DNA of 60,685 nucleotides, taken from NCBI GenBank assembly GCA_903860745.1, contig CAIORQ010000032.1:1-60685 (forward strand), given 5' to 3'. This stretch comes from an uncultured Actinomycetes bacterium. GTDB taxonomy: Bacteria > Actinomycetota > Acidimicrobiia > Acidimicrobiales > RAAP-2. Shown here one piece after another: positions 24,103 to 33,144 of this stretch (its first letter is position 1; every line of letters begins with the position of its first letter). Made by a program: the position numbers and the translations under genes. The notes beneath the pieces are model-generated. The model searched no databases. It saw only the letters and a list, made by a program, of their open reading frames with translations, and was not told the DNA's origin.

Positions 24103-24416
24103 GCGGACTCCCCCTTCAGGTGCTCGTGCATCTCGGGATGACGGATGCGGTGCTGCTCCTTGAGCGCGTCGTGCACGTCCTTGTTGGTGTGCTTGTGGCA
24201 GGTCTCGTAGTGCGTGCCGGCCACCCGGCCCAGCCCGCCCTTGAGCGCCGGCCGCCAGCACGACTGGCACTTGTGGCGCTTGTAGACGCCCGCGATCACC
24301 ACGACGATGCCGAACTCCTCGAGGTCCGCGCCGAAGCCCGACCACCAGGCGTACCACTTACCCGATTCGTTGGCCGTGCCCGTGACCTGCAAGAGCCAGT
24401 GCCAGACAGCGAACAT
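24099..24416 (-). CDS. Small membrane protein with C-terminal Cys/His motif, actinophage-like
   Basis: A 105-residue protein. The N-terminus contains TANESGKWYAWWSGFGAD and a hydrophobic segment EEFGIVVVIAGVY, followed by a basic cysteine/histidine region CQSCWRPALKG...THYETCHKHTN that could bind zinc. The arrangement recalls small membrane proteins common in actinobacteriophages and prophages (from memory). ATG 24416 has GAGGAGG three bases upstream, and a -10 box TACACT lies at 24454-24459. It is coupled to the coiled-coil gene downstream. No other phage genes are seen nearby. Confidence 0.55.
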   Translation of the reverse strand: MFAVWHWLLQVTGTANESGKWYAWWSGFGADLEEFGIVVVIAGVYKRHKCQSCWRPALKGGLGRVAGTHYETCHKHTNKDVHDALKEQHRIRHPEMHEHLKGESA

Positions 24417-24527
24417 ACGCCTCCTCGGTCGTCGAGGTGCCGACCCCACGTTCAGTGTAGGAGACGACGTCGCTCGATCCGTGAACGCCGCCGCGCTGAG
24501 AGGGCGTCTCGGCCGACCCCGGACGGG

Positions 24528-26072
24528 TCAAGAAGCCGTGACGGTGGTGTAGCTCGTCGGTGAGCGGTAGTAGACGCCGTAACCCGTGTAGCTCGCCCAC
24601 ACCGCGTCACGACCCGGCTGCGGGTTCGCCACGGTGATCAAGCACTCCCCGAAGGGACTGGGGATGCACGAGTAGCTCTGCGCACCGAAGTGGACCGAGA
24701 CCGGGCTCTGGGGGTAGATGCCTTCGGAGTTCGCGATGACGCCGGTGACCTGGATCACCGCTGGTTCCGACGCCGGGACCGTGGGACTGACGGTGACGGC
24801 CTGCAGGCTCCAGGTCTTGACGGGGATGACCGTCTCGGGGTCGGTCGGGGCGGACCAGCCGAAGCGGTTGTGCACCTGGGTGGTCACCTCGTAGACGGCG
24901 CGGTTGGCCAGACCCTTGATGATGCAGTTGGGCTGGTAGAAGACCGGCGCGTGGCAGGTCCACGACTTGGTCCCGTTCGTGATGGTCACCAGGTAGCCGT
25001 CCACCGGGGCCCCACCGTCGCTCGCCGGCGGGTGCTGGTAGGTCCAGACCTGGCCGCTCTCGACGTTCCCGGACACGTCCTTGGGCGGCGTGGCGACCGT
25101 CGGGCCGCAGTATCCCGGGACGTGGCGCGAGGCGATGTCGCCCGCGGTGTCGACGGCGACGAAGGTGTTCGCCCCGAAGGCCACCGCCGTCCAGTCGGCC
25201 GTGGTGTCGGTGGGCACCGACGAGGCCGACCAGGACTCCCCGAGGTGCGAGGTCAGGAGGTCGTTGACCTCTCCGGAGGCCTGCCCGGTGGCCACGAAAG
25301 TGTCGCAGCCGAAGGCCGAGCCGTTCATCTGTTGAGCGGCCGAGGTCTGGTGGGTGGTCCAGGCGTAGCCGAGCATCGAGGTGGCCACGAGACCGGAGGG
25401 GTTGAAGGCGCTGAAGAGGCCGTCACCGTAGCTCACCGCGTACCACGCGGCCCCCGGGGTGGTGATCGTGTAGAAGCTCCAGTTGAAGCCGTTGAGCGAG
25501 ATGAGCGCGTCACCGTCGGCGCTGTCCACGGCCACGAAGCGGCCGTCACCGTAGGTCACCGAGTTGAGGAGGAACTGCGAGCGCGTCCAGGTGGTGACCC
25601 AGCGCACCCCGTCGGTGGAGGTGATGAACTGACCGAAGGCGCTGACCGCCACGAAGCGGTCCTCACCGTAGGTGATGCCGGTCCACTCGCCCTCGGGACC
25701 CGGCGAGGCCGACCAGTGCACGCCGTCCACCGAGGTCATCTCGCGCAGGCCGCCTCCCGTCGCCGACAGGGCGACGAACCGGCCCGATCCGTAGGCCACG
25801 GACTGCCACGCGCCGGCGGGTGCGGCGTGCTCGCTCCAGGTCGATCCGTTGGTGGAGGTGGCGACGACGTCGCCGTGTCCGACGACGACGAAACGGTTGG
25901 CGCCGTAGGTGGCGCCGTACCAGCTGGCCGCGTCGGACGCGGGGGGAGCGACCTTCCACGAACTCGCGGTGAGGGCGCCCTGGGCGCCCTGGGCCGGCAG
26001 GAGAAGCAGCGCGGTCACGGTCGCCAGCGACGCACCGCACGCGCCCACGCGTGTCAACCAGGTCTTGCGCAC
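24528..26072 (-). CDS. Secreted protein with seven propeller-like repeats and a fibronectin III-like domain
   Basis: A 514-residue exported protein. A signal peptide (VRKTWLTRVGACG then LLLLPAQGAQG) opens it. Seven repeats of about 35-45 residues follow, each with a W-x-x-V-x-Y/F-G core, then RFVAV and a TSxDGxxW turn, for example WTGITYGEDRFVAVSA. Seven such units suggest a seven-bladed beta-propeller. An Fn3-like segment follows (YQHPPASDGGAPVDGYLVTI, FGWSAPTDPETVIPV), then an Ig-like C-terminal part with paired Cys. No catalytic site is evident; binding of glycans or envelope components is plausible. GTG 26072 has AAAGGGG upstream and a TAGATT -10 box at 26121-26126; an in-frame GTG at 26102 is an alternative. 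Confidence 0.7.
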   Translation of the reverse strand: MRKTWLTRVGACGASLATVTALLLLPAQGAQGALTASSWKVAPPASDAASWYGATYGANRFVVVGHGDVVATSTNGSTWSEHAAPAGAWQSVAYGSGRFVALSATGGGLREMTSVDGVHWSASPGPEGEWTGITYGEDRFVAVSAFGQFITSTDGVRWVTTWTRSQFLLNSVTYGDGRFVAVDSADGDALISLNGFNWSFYTITTPGAAWYAVSYGDGLFSAFNPSGLVATSMLGYAWTTHQTSAAQQMNGSAFGCDTFVATGQASGEVNDLLTSHLGESWSASSVPTDTTADWTAVAFGANTFVAVDTAGDIASRHVPGYCGPTVATPPKDVSGNVESGQVWTYQHPPASDGGAPVDGYLVTITNGTKSWTCHAPVFYQPNCIIKGLANRAVYEVTTQVHNRFGWSAPTDPETVIPVKTWSLQAVTVSPTVPASEPAVIQVTGVIANSEGIYPQSPVSVHFGAQSYSCIPSPFGECLITVANPQPGRDAVWASYTGYGVYYRSPTSYTTVTAS

Positions 26073-26267
26073 CCTGCCCCTTTCCTCACTCCCCACCTTC
26101 ACAGGATGGTCGCACGCCGGAATCTACAAATTATCAACGATGGCCCAATTCGCCCCAAAGGGTCTGACCAGGCCAATAGGCTGAAGCCGGAAGACCACGG
26201 ACGCCCGGTTCGCCGAGGCCGTTCTCACCTTGTCGAAGATCGGGCGTCGAGCCGGAGGAGAGTCTTG

Positions 26268-27131
26268 ATGCCATCGTCCCGTCGCCTGGCCGCCGTTCTC
26301 GTGGTCGGTGCCGCCCTGATCAGCGTCTCCATTCCCACCCTGGCCGCAGCGAGCACGTCGACGACCACCTCGACGGCTCCCGCTGGCCCTGATCAGGTCA
26401 TCGTCTCGAGCTTCTCCGAGAAGGGAGACTTCATCGACCGCGGCGTCTCGTCGGTGTACACCGCGCACTGGGCGACCGTGTCGGCCCGCGACACCGGGAT
26501 CGACCTCGTGTACCGCAACCCGGCCGCCCGGTCGGGCGCGTCGTACCACTTCGCGCCAGTGGCCGGTCAGGACCTCGCGGTCGGCACCTACGACAACGTG
26601 CAGCGCGCCGAGACCCGCAGCGCGGGCTTCGCGGGCATCGACGTCACGGGTCCGGGCGAGCCGGCGGGCTGCAGTCGGGTGACCGGCTTCTTCCGCATCT
26701 GGGACCTCGCCGCCGACGCCGACGGGACCATCACGCGACTGGACCTGACCTGGGTCGAGCACTGCGGCGCCGGTCGCCCCTCGAACTACGGTGAGGTCCT
26801 GATCAACGACGCCCCCCGGGTGGGCGATCTCTACGCCTCCGCGCGACGCATCACCTTCCCCGACCAGACGCCCACTCTGCCCTACGTCGTCTACAACCCC
26901 ACCGCGCAGGCCCAGCCCATCTCGCTGTGGCAGAGCACCACCACCGTCAGCCACTACAGCGTCACCCCGTTGGCCCCCGCCTGCGCGACGAGCGTCCCGG
27001 CGCAGGGGTCCTGCACCTACCAGTTGCGGCTAGCGCCACCGAGACCCGGCAACTACTCGACGACCGTGCTCCTCGTGTCCGGCACGTCGATCCTTCGTCT
27101 GGGTGTCACTGGCCGGGCCGGAGGCGTCTAG
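26268..27131 (+). CDS. Secreted protein of unknown function
   Basis: A 287-residue protein with a clear signal peptide (MPSSRRLAAVLVVGAALISV, cleavage probably after AAA near residue 27) and a Ser/Thr-rich start to the mature part. The body contains EKGDFIDRGVSS, VTGFFRIWDLAADADG and LDLTWVEHCGAG; the C-terminal 90 residues look like an Ig-like beta-sandwich with PYVVYNPTAQAQPISLW and GSCTYQLRLAPPRPGNY. No family is recognised. ATG 26268 follows GGAGGAG; a TAGGCT -10 candidate at 26177-26182 would give a leader near 80 nt. It is divergent from the propeller gene; shared control of the two secreted proteins is possible. Confidence 0.7.
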   Translation: MPSSRRLAAVLVVGAALISVSIPTLAAASTSTTTSTAPAGPDQVIVSSFSEKGDFIDRGVSSVYTAHWATVSARDTGIDLVYRNPAARSGASYHFAPVAGQDLAVGTYDNVQRAETRSAGFAGIDVTGPGEPAGCSRVTGFFRIWDLAADADGTITRLDLTWVEHCGAGRPSNYGEVLINDAPRVGDLYASARRITFPDQTPTLPYVVYNPTAQAQPISLWQSTTTVSHYSVTPLAPACATSVPAQGSCTYQLRLAPPRPGNYSTTVLLVSGTSILRLGVTGRAGGV

Positions 27132-27186
27132 CGACGCTGCGACAAACCGTCGACCCTCGCTCGTCGTGGGCCGGCGCGACCGCGTC

Positions 27187-27669
27187 TCAGAGCTTGTAGC
27201 CGATGGCGCGCAACAGCGCCCGGCGTTCGTCGCGGTCCTGAGGCGTCTCGATCCCGGCCGGCGGCATGCCGTCGACCACTCCGATGATGCCCCGTCCGAG
27301 GTCGGTCTGGGCCACCAGGACCTCGAGCGGGTTCGCCGTGGCGCAGTAGACCGTGCAGACCTCGGGGACCTGCTGGAGTGCGTTGAGCACGTTGATCGGG
27401 AAGGCGTTGCGCAGGTACACGATGAACGCGTGTCCCGCACCGATCGACTCCACGTTGCGCGCCGCGAGTTCCACCAGGTCCTCGGCGTTGCCCGAGGTGC
27501 GGATCAGACACGGACCCGAGGCCTCGCAGAAGGCCACCCCGAACTCCAAGTAGGGACTGACCCCCACCATGACCTCGTGGATGTCCTCCACGGTCTTGAC
27601 GAAGTGAGACTGCCCCACGATCACGTTGAGTCCCGCAGGTACTTCGATGGGCACCGAACTGAGTTCCAT
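27187..27669 (-). CDS. Adenosine-specific kinase family protein
   Basis: A 160-residue protein of the small PF04008-type family. The signatures are VIVGQSHFVKTVEDIHEVMV near the N-terminus, FGVAFCEASGPCLIRTSGN in the middle and AFIVYLRNAFPINVLNA followed by VYCATANPLEVLVAQT toward the C-terminus. Members are annotated as adenosine-specific kinases from structural work on thermophile proteins; the in vivo role is poorly defined. ATG 27669 follows GGGAGG, and TATGGT at 27704-27709 is a good -10 box giving a leader of about 30 nt. Length is typical. Confidence 0.85.
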   Translation of the reverse strand: MELSSVPIEVPAGLNVIVGQSHFVKTVEDIHEVMVGVSPYLEFGVAFCEASGPCLIRTSGNAEDLVELAARNVESIGAGHAFIVYLRNAFPINVLNALQQVPEVCTVYCATANPLEVLVAQTDLGRGIIGVVDGMPPAGIETPQDRDERRALLRAIGYKL

Positions 27670-27894
27670 GGGAACCTCCCGTCGTGGTGATACCGCTACT
27701 TCGACCATATCCCCACCCAGCCGACGCGCCCAGGGGCGTTGGTCCAGGGCTTGGAAGAGCCGACGCGCCTTCGCGACCGCCGCGGTCACGCTGTTCCCGC
27801 CGCGGTGACCCTGTGCCGCTCGACCTCGCGGACGAGCCCCCATCGTCTCGAGCCGAATGGACCACGACCGGCCCGGTTGCGCCAGAATGGCAGC

Positions 27895-28782
27895 GTGGAC
27901 ACCTCGGACACCTACGGGCGCGAAGGGACGACGACCCGTGACGTCGAGGCCATCCGCGCCTACGGCGCGAAGCACCCCGACGAGTACGTCGACGTCCGCG
28001 GCGAGCGCCAGGACGGCTTCACCCTCGTGGCCCTCTTCACGGGTGAGCGCTGCGAGGACCACGAAGCTGCGTTGCGTCAGCTCGTGTCGCGGCCCGACCG
28101 CTTCGAGGTGCGCCACCTGCCCTTCTCGCGCGCCCACCTGGACGCGGTGCGCGCCACCATCGCGGACGAGTTGCGCGAACGTTCAGCCGCGGCGCCACCG
28201 GGCGAACACGTCTGGAACAGCATCGGTAACGCGGGCGGGGTGGTCCAGGTGAGCCTGTCCGCCTCCCAGGAGGTGCTCGCGGCCGATCTGCGCGAACGCT
28301 TCGGCGACGCCGTCGACGTCCAGCTGGGCCGCCCCGTCGGTCTGTCCGGCTTCGCGCCCCCAACGTCGGCGAAGGCCCCGCCGGAGGAACCGCTGCCCTG
28401 GCCCGACGACTTGGTGGCGAGCCTCGAGGAGCCGCTCGCGGTCGTGAGCGGTCGTCACGTGGTCACGACCCTGCACGTGCTCAACCGGGGTGCTCGGACC
28501 TACGTTGCGCTCACCAACGGTCACCTTCCGGCTCGCGTGGTCGACCCGGAGACCCTGGAGACCGTCGGGGGCTACGTGGGCTTCCAGGCGATGCCCCTTG
28601 ACCGATTCATTCTCGAGCCCGGAACGTCGACGCCGATACCCCTCCTCGTGGGAGCGTCGAGCGCCACGGGTCCCGGCGTCGCAACAGGGATCTGGGCCGT
28701 CGTCGCGACGTTGCGCTGCGAGGACGCAGCGACCTACGTCACGCCCCCCTTCGAGGTCAGCGTGCTTCCCCGCGAGGACTGA
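27895..28782 (+). CDS. Uncharacterised soluble protein
   Basis: A 295-residue soluble protein with no signal peptide or membrane helix. The first half is charged and includes YGAKHPDEYVDVRGERQDGF and an LPFSRAHLDAVRATIADEL helix. The second half reads as a beta-rich domain (VVTTLHVLNRGARTYVALT, GTSTPIPLLVGASSATG). I do not recognise a family. GTG 27895 is chosen because CAGAAT, a weak -10 box, lies 6 nt upstream; there is no Shine-Dalgarno. It diverges from the adenosine-kinase gene across 225 bp and converges on mdh, with one base between the two stops. Confidence 0.65.
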   Translation: MDTSDTYGREGTTTRDVEAIRAYGAKHPDEYVDVRGERQDGFTLVALFTGERCEDHEAALRQLVSRPDRFEVRHLPFSRAHLDAVRATIADELRERSAAAPPGEHVWNSIGNAGGVVQVSLSASQEVLAADLRERFGDAVDVQLGRPVGLSGFAPPTSAKAPPEEPLPWPDDLVASLEEPLAVVSGRHVVTTLHVLNRGARTYVALTNGHLPARVVDPETLETVGGYVGFQAMPLDRFILEPGTSTPIPLLVGASSATGPGVATGIWAVVATLRCEDAATYVTPPFEVSVLPRED

Positions 28783-28792
28783 TCTAGATCAG
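28779..28792. repeat. 14-bp perfect palindrome across opposing stop codons
   Basis: CTGATCTAGATCAG is a perfect palindrome containing the plus-strand stop TGA (28780-28782) and the minus-strand stop TAG (28784-28786) of mdh. It may be a coincidence of stop-codon packing or a small bidirectional termination element. Confidence 0.6.
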
Positions 28793-29773
28793 ACCAAGGG
28801 CGCGAACGTCCTCGCGCTCAGCGAGGAGCTCGTCGGTGGTGACCTTGATGCGCTCGGCGGCGAACTCGTCGATGCCGAAGCCTTCCTTCACCGACCAGTC
28901 GCCCTGGCCGTCGGCGACGATCGGGAAGCCGAAGGTGAGACCCTCGGGGACCCCGTACTCGCCGTGCGAGGTCACGCCCACCGAGACGCAGTCGCCCGCG
29001 GCGGTCGCCGTGGTGAGGCTGACCACCGTGTCGATGGCCGCGTTGGCCGCCGAGGCGGCCGAGCTCGCGCCGCGCGCGTCGATGATGGCCGCGCCACGCT
29101 TCTGCACGGTCGTAATGAAGTCGCCCCTGAGCCACTCGTGGTCGGCGATGGCCTCAGGAGCCGCGACCCCGCCCAGGGTGGCGTTGAAGAAGTCCGGGAA
29201 CTGGGTGGCGGAGTGGTTGCCCCAGATGGCCAGGTTCTTCACCTCGGCGACGGGCACGCCGGCCTTCTTGGCCAGCTGGGTCTCGGCACGGTTCTGGTCC
29301 AGGCGGGTCATGGCGAACCAGCGGTCCGCCGGCACCTCGGGCGCGTTGGAGCGCGCGATGAGGCAGTTGGTGTTGCAGGGGTTGCCCACCACCAGCACTC
29401 GCACGTCGCTCGCGGCGTTGGCGGCGATGGCGCGACCCTGGGGCTTGAAGATGCCGCCGTTGACGTTCAGCAGGTCACCGCGCTCCATGCCGGCCTTGCG
29501 CGGGATGGAACCCACGAGCAGCGCCCAGGAGGTGTTGGTGAAGGCCACGTCGAGGTCACTGGTGGCCTCGATGTCGGCCAGCAGCGGGAAGGCACAGTCG
29601 TCGAGCTCCATGACGACGCCCTGGAGCGCCTTCATGGCCGGCTCGATCTCGAGCAGTCGCAGCACGACGGGCGTGTCGGGTCCGAGCAGCTGGCCCGAGG
29701 CGATGCGGAACAGCAGCGAGTAGCCGATCTGACCGGCGGCTCCGGTGACGGTGACGTGGACGGGCTTGGTCAT
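28784..29773 (-). CDS. mdh: Malate dehydrogenase
   Basis: A 329-residue NAD-dependent TCA enzyme of the group used by actinobacteria. [19 protein letters not shown] is the NAD site; [13 protein letters not shown] carries substrate-binding Arg; VVGNPCNTN and the catalytic [12 protein letters not shown] with the His are all present. ATG 29773 follows AAAGGAG. The frame extends upstream only as read-through. It lies 25 nt downstream of icd on the same strand, so malate and isocitrate oxidation are co-expressed. Confidence 0.95.
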   Translation of the reverse strand: MTKPVHVTVTGAAGQIGYSLLFRIASGQLLGPDTPVVLRLLEIEPAMKALQGVVMELDDCAFPLLADIEATSDLDVAFTNTSWALLVGSIPRKAGMERGDLLNVNGGIFKPQGRAIAANAASDVRVLVVGNPCNTNCLIARSNAPEVPADRWFAMTRLDQNRAETQLAKKAGVPVAEVKNLAIWGNHSATQFPDFFNATLGGVAAPEAIADHEWLRGDFITTVQKRGAAIIDARGASSAASAANAAIDTVVSLTTATAAGDCVSVGVTSHGEYGVPEGLTFGFPIVADGQGDWSVKEGFGIDEFAAERIKVTTDELLAEREDVRALGLI

Positions 29774-29798
29774 GATTCTCCTTTTGGAAGTCGGTGAA

Positions 29799-30995
<1,197 letters not shown>

Positions 30996-31002
30996 GACGC
31001 CC

Positions 31003-31008
31003 ATCCTA
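31003..31008 (-). promoter_or_regulatory. icd: -10 box of icd-mdh (leaderless)
   Basis: TAGGAT on the minus strand ends 7 nt before ATG 30995 and covers the alternative upstream ATG. It lies within the 45-bp gap after metF, indicating that icd-mdh has its own promoter although it is co-oriented with the purine/folate block. Confidence 0.5.
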
Positions 31009-31040
31009 GGGCCAAAGATTTTTCGGTTCCGACGGTCCCG

Positions 31041-31913
31041 CTAGGGCCATCGGACCCCACCCGGGCCGTAGAGCGCCTCGTGGATCTCCCGGGTCGCCGT
31101 GGAGCGGTTGAGCGTGAAGAAGTGCAGGCCCGGGGCCCCGGCGTCAAGGAGCTGTTCGCAGAGTTCGCGCGCCGCGAGCACCCCCTCGGCGCGCACCCGC
31201 GCCGCCCCGCCGGCGGCGTCGGCCGCCTCGAGTCGCGCGACCAACGGCGCCGGCACGGCGGCGCCCATCCGGGCCATGCCCGCGACCCCCTTCAGCGTGG
31301 TGACGGGCATGATGCCCGGCAGGACGGGCTTGGTCACACCCAGGTCGGCGAGGTCGGCCACCAGGCGAGTCCAGTCCTCCAGATCGAAGAAGAACTGCGT
31401 GACGGCGAAGTCCGCGAGGCGCAGCTTGGCGGCCAGGTGGCGCCGGTCGCTCGCCAGGTCGGGCGAGCGGGGATGACCCAGGGGGTGCGCCGCCACCCCG
31501 ATGGAGAAGTCGCCGACCTCGCGCGCCAGTTCCACCAGGTCGATGGCGTGGGAGAACTCCGAACTCACCAGCGACGGGTCGTCGGGTATGTCACCCCCGA
31601 GGGCCATCACGTTGACGATTCCCGCCTCGAGGTAATTGGTCAGGATCTCGCGCATCTCGTGACGCCCGTGGCCGACGCAGATGAGGTGCGCCATGCTCAC
31701 CAGGTGGCCGTCGCGCTCGATCTCGGTCACCAGGTCGAAGGTGCGCTGACGGGATTCGCGACCTCCGCGGTAGGTCACCGAGACGAAGGAGGGCGCCAGC
31801 GTCTCGAGCTCGTGCAGGGTCGCCGCGAGGGTCAGGGACTCCTCGTCGGACTTGGGTGGGAAGAACTCGAAGGACCGCGTCGGTCCGGCGGCCAGCAGCT
31901 GGTCGATACGCAC
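31041..31913 (-). CDS. metF: Methylenetetrahydrofolate reductase
   Basis: A 290-residue flavoprotein reducing 5,10-methylene-THF to 5-methyl-THF for methionine synthesis. FEFFPPKSDEE near the N-terminus has the catalytic Glu region, followed by FVSVTYRGG, HLICVGH, the folate/FAD segment VMALGGDIP, and TQFFFDLEDW. GTG 31913 starts 4 nt after the cupin stop. It is close to folD, which makes the same folate intermediate. Confidence 0.92.
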   Translation of the reverse strand: MRIDQLLAAGPTRSFEFFPPKSDEESLTLAATLHELETLAPSFVSVTYRGGRESRQRTFDLVTEIERDGHLVSMAHLICVGHGRHEMREILTNYLEAGIVNVMALGGDIPDDPSLVSSEFSHAIDLVELAREVGDFSIGVAAHPLGHPRSPDLASDRRHLAAKLRLADFAVTQFFFDLEDWTRLVADLADLGVTKPVLPGIMPVTTLKGVAGMARMGAAVPAPLVARLEAADAAGGAARVRAEGVLAARELCEQLLDAGAPGLHFFTLNRSTATREIHEALYGPGGVRWP

Positions 31914-31917
31914 AGGA

Positions 31918-32286
31918 CTATGAGCGCCCGAAGTCGTCCTCGAGCCGGACGATGTCGTCCTCGCCGAAGTAGGTGCCGGTCTGGACTTCGATGAAGACCA
32001 CCGGCTCCGCCGAGTGGTTCTCACAGCGGTGCGCGGCCCCGATGGCGATGTCCACCGACTCGCCGGGTCGTCGCTCGAAGGTCTCGCCGTCGAGGACCAC
32101 CGTGGCCACGCCCGAGACGACGTACCAGTGCTCGGCGCGCTTGGCGTGGACCTGGTAGCTCAGGCGCTGACCCGGGTTCACCACGATGCGCTTGACCTTG
32201 TGGTCGTCGGCGACGTCATCGATCACCGTGAAGTTTCCCCAGGGGCGCTCGTCGTACTCGCGGCCCCATTGATCAGTGGTGTTCAT
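31918..32286 (-). CDS. Cupin, mannose-6-phosphate isomerase type II-like
   Basis: A 122-residue single-domain cupin. RPWGNFTVIDD, KVKRIVVNPGQRLSYQVHAK, RAEHWYVVSGVATVVLDG and AHRCENHS follow the pattern of the C-terminal isomerase domain of ManC-type GDP-mannose pyrophosphorylase/phosphomannose isomerase. Metal ligands are the His of QVHAKRAEHW and the later His of AAHRCEN. The pyrophosphorylase half is absent, so it would isomerise mannose 6-phosphate alone or act as a sensor. ATG overlaps the folD stop (ATGA). Confidence 0.8.
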   Translation of the reverse strand: MNTTDQWGREYDERPWGNFTVIDDVADDHKVKRIVVNPGQRLSYQVHAKRAEHWYVVSGVATVVLDGETFERRPGESVDIAIGAAHRCENHSAEPVVFIEVQTGTYFGEDDIVRLEDDFGRS

Positions 32287-33134
32287 GAGACCTTCTCCGC
32301 AGCCAGGACGGCGTTTCGTAACAACATGGCACGCGTCATCGGTCCGACCCCGCCGATGCGCGGAGTGATCCACCCGGCGACGTCGGCGACGTCGTCGGCG
32401 ACGTCGCTCATCAATCTAGTCCCCGACCAACTCGTTCCGGCCCCGACGACCGCGGCCCCCGGCTTGACCATGTCGGCCCTGACCAGTCCGGCCACCCCCG
32501 CGGCGGCCACGAGCACGTCGGCCGTGCGGGTCAGCGCGGCCATGTCGTCGACCCCCGTGTGGACCACGGTCACCGCCGCGTTGCAGCCCGGGCGCTTCAT
32601 GGCGAGCAACAGCGCGAGGGGTCGCCCGATGGTCAGGCCCCGTCCGATGATGACGACGTGTCGGCCCTCGACGGGCACGGAGTGCGCCGCGAGGAGCTCG
32701 ACGATGCCGGCGGGGGTGCAGGGCAACGGCCCGGGGGTGCCCATGACGAGGCGACCCAGGTTGGTCGGGTGCAGACCGTCGACGTCCTTGTCGGGCGCGA
32801 TGCGCAACAGGACCTGCTCCTCGTTGATCCCCGCGGGCAGGGGCAGCTGCACCAGGATCGAGTGCACGTTGGGGTCGGCGTTGAGCCGGTCGACCACCGC
32901 CTCCACGTCAGCCTGGGAGGCGTCGGCGGGCAGCTCCTCGTGGTAGGAGCGGATCCCGATGGCCTCGCAGTCGGCGTGCTTCATCGCCACGTACTTGGCA
33001 CTGGGCCCGTCGTCGCCCACGAGCACCGTGCCCAGACCGACCGGCCGTCCCAGGGCCGCCAGTCGCGCGACGCGGTCGGCCAGTTCCATCTTGATGCGCC
33101 CCGCCAGGCGCTCTCCGTCGAGTAGTTCAGCCAT
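32283..33134 (-). CDS. folD: Bifunctional methylenetetrahydrofolate dehydrogenase/cyclohydrolase
   Basis: A 283-residue enzyme interconverting 5,10-methylene-THF and 10-formyl-THF, the one-carbon donor for PurN and PurH encoded upstream. SAKYVAMKHADCEAIGI contains the catalytic Tyr-x3-Lys; LVQLPLPAGINEE, DKDVDGLHPTNLG and GGVGPMTRAML are family marks. The NADP loop reads IIGRGLTIGRP, with Gly where most FolD have Ser (GRSxxVG). ATG 33134 follows AGGAGA. Confidence 0.94.
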   Translation of the reverse strand: MAELLDGERLAGRIKMELADRVARLAALGRPVGLGTVLVGDDGPSAKYVAMKHADCEAIGIRSYHEELPADASQADVEAVVDRLNADPNVHSILVQLPLPAGINEEQVLLRIAPDKDVDGLHPTNLGRLVMGTPGPLPCTPAGIVELLAAHSVPVEGRHVVIIGRGLTIGRPLALLLAMKRPGCNAAVTVVHTGVDDMAALTRTADVLVAAAGVAGLVRADMVKPGAAVVGAGTSWSGTRLMSDVADDVADVAGWITPRIGGVGPMTRAMLLRNAVLAAEKVS

Positions 33135-33144
33135 TACGTCTCTC

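Noticed and set aside
27670-27894. Hidden gene in the 225-bp divergent gap
   Set aside because: Open frames here are extensions or shadows; the promoter and ribosome site of the kinase gene account for part of it, and the rest shows only GC-rich inverted segments.
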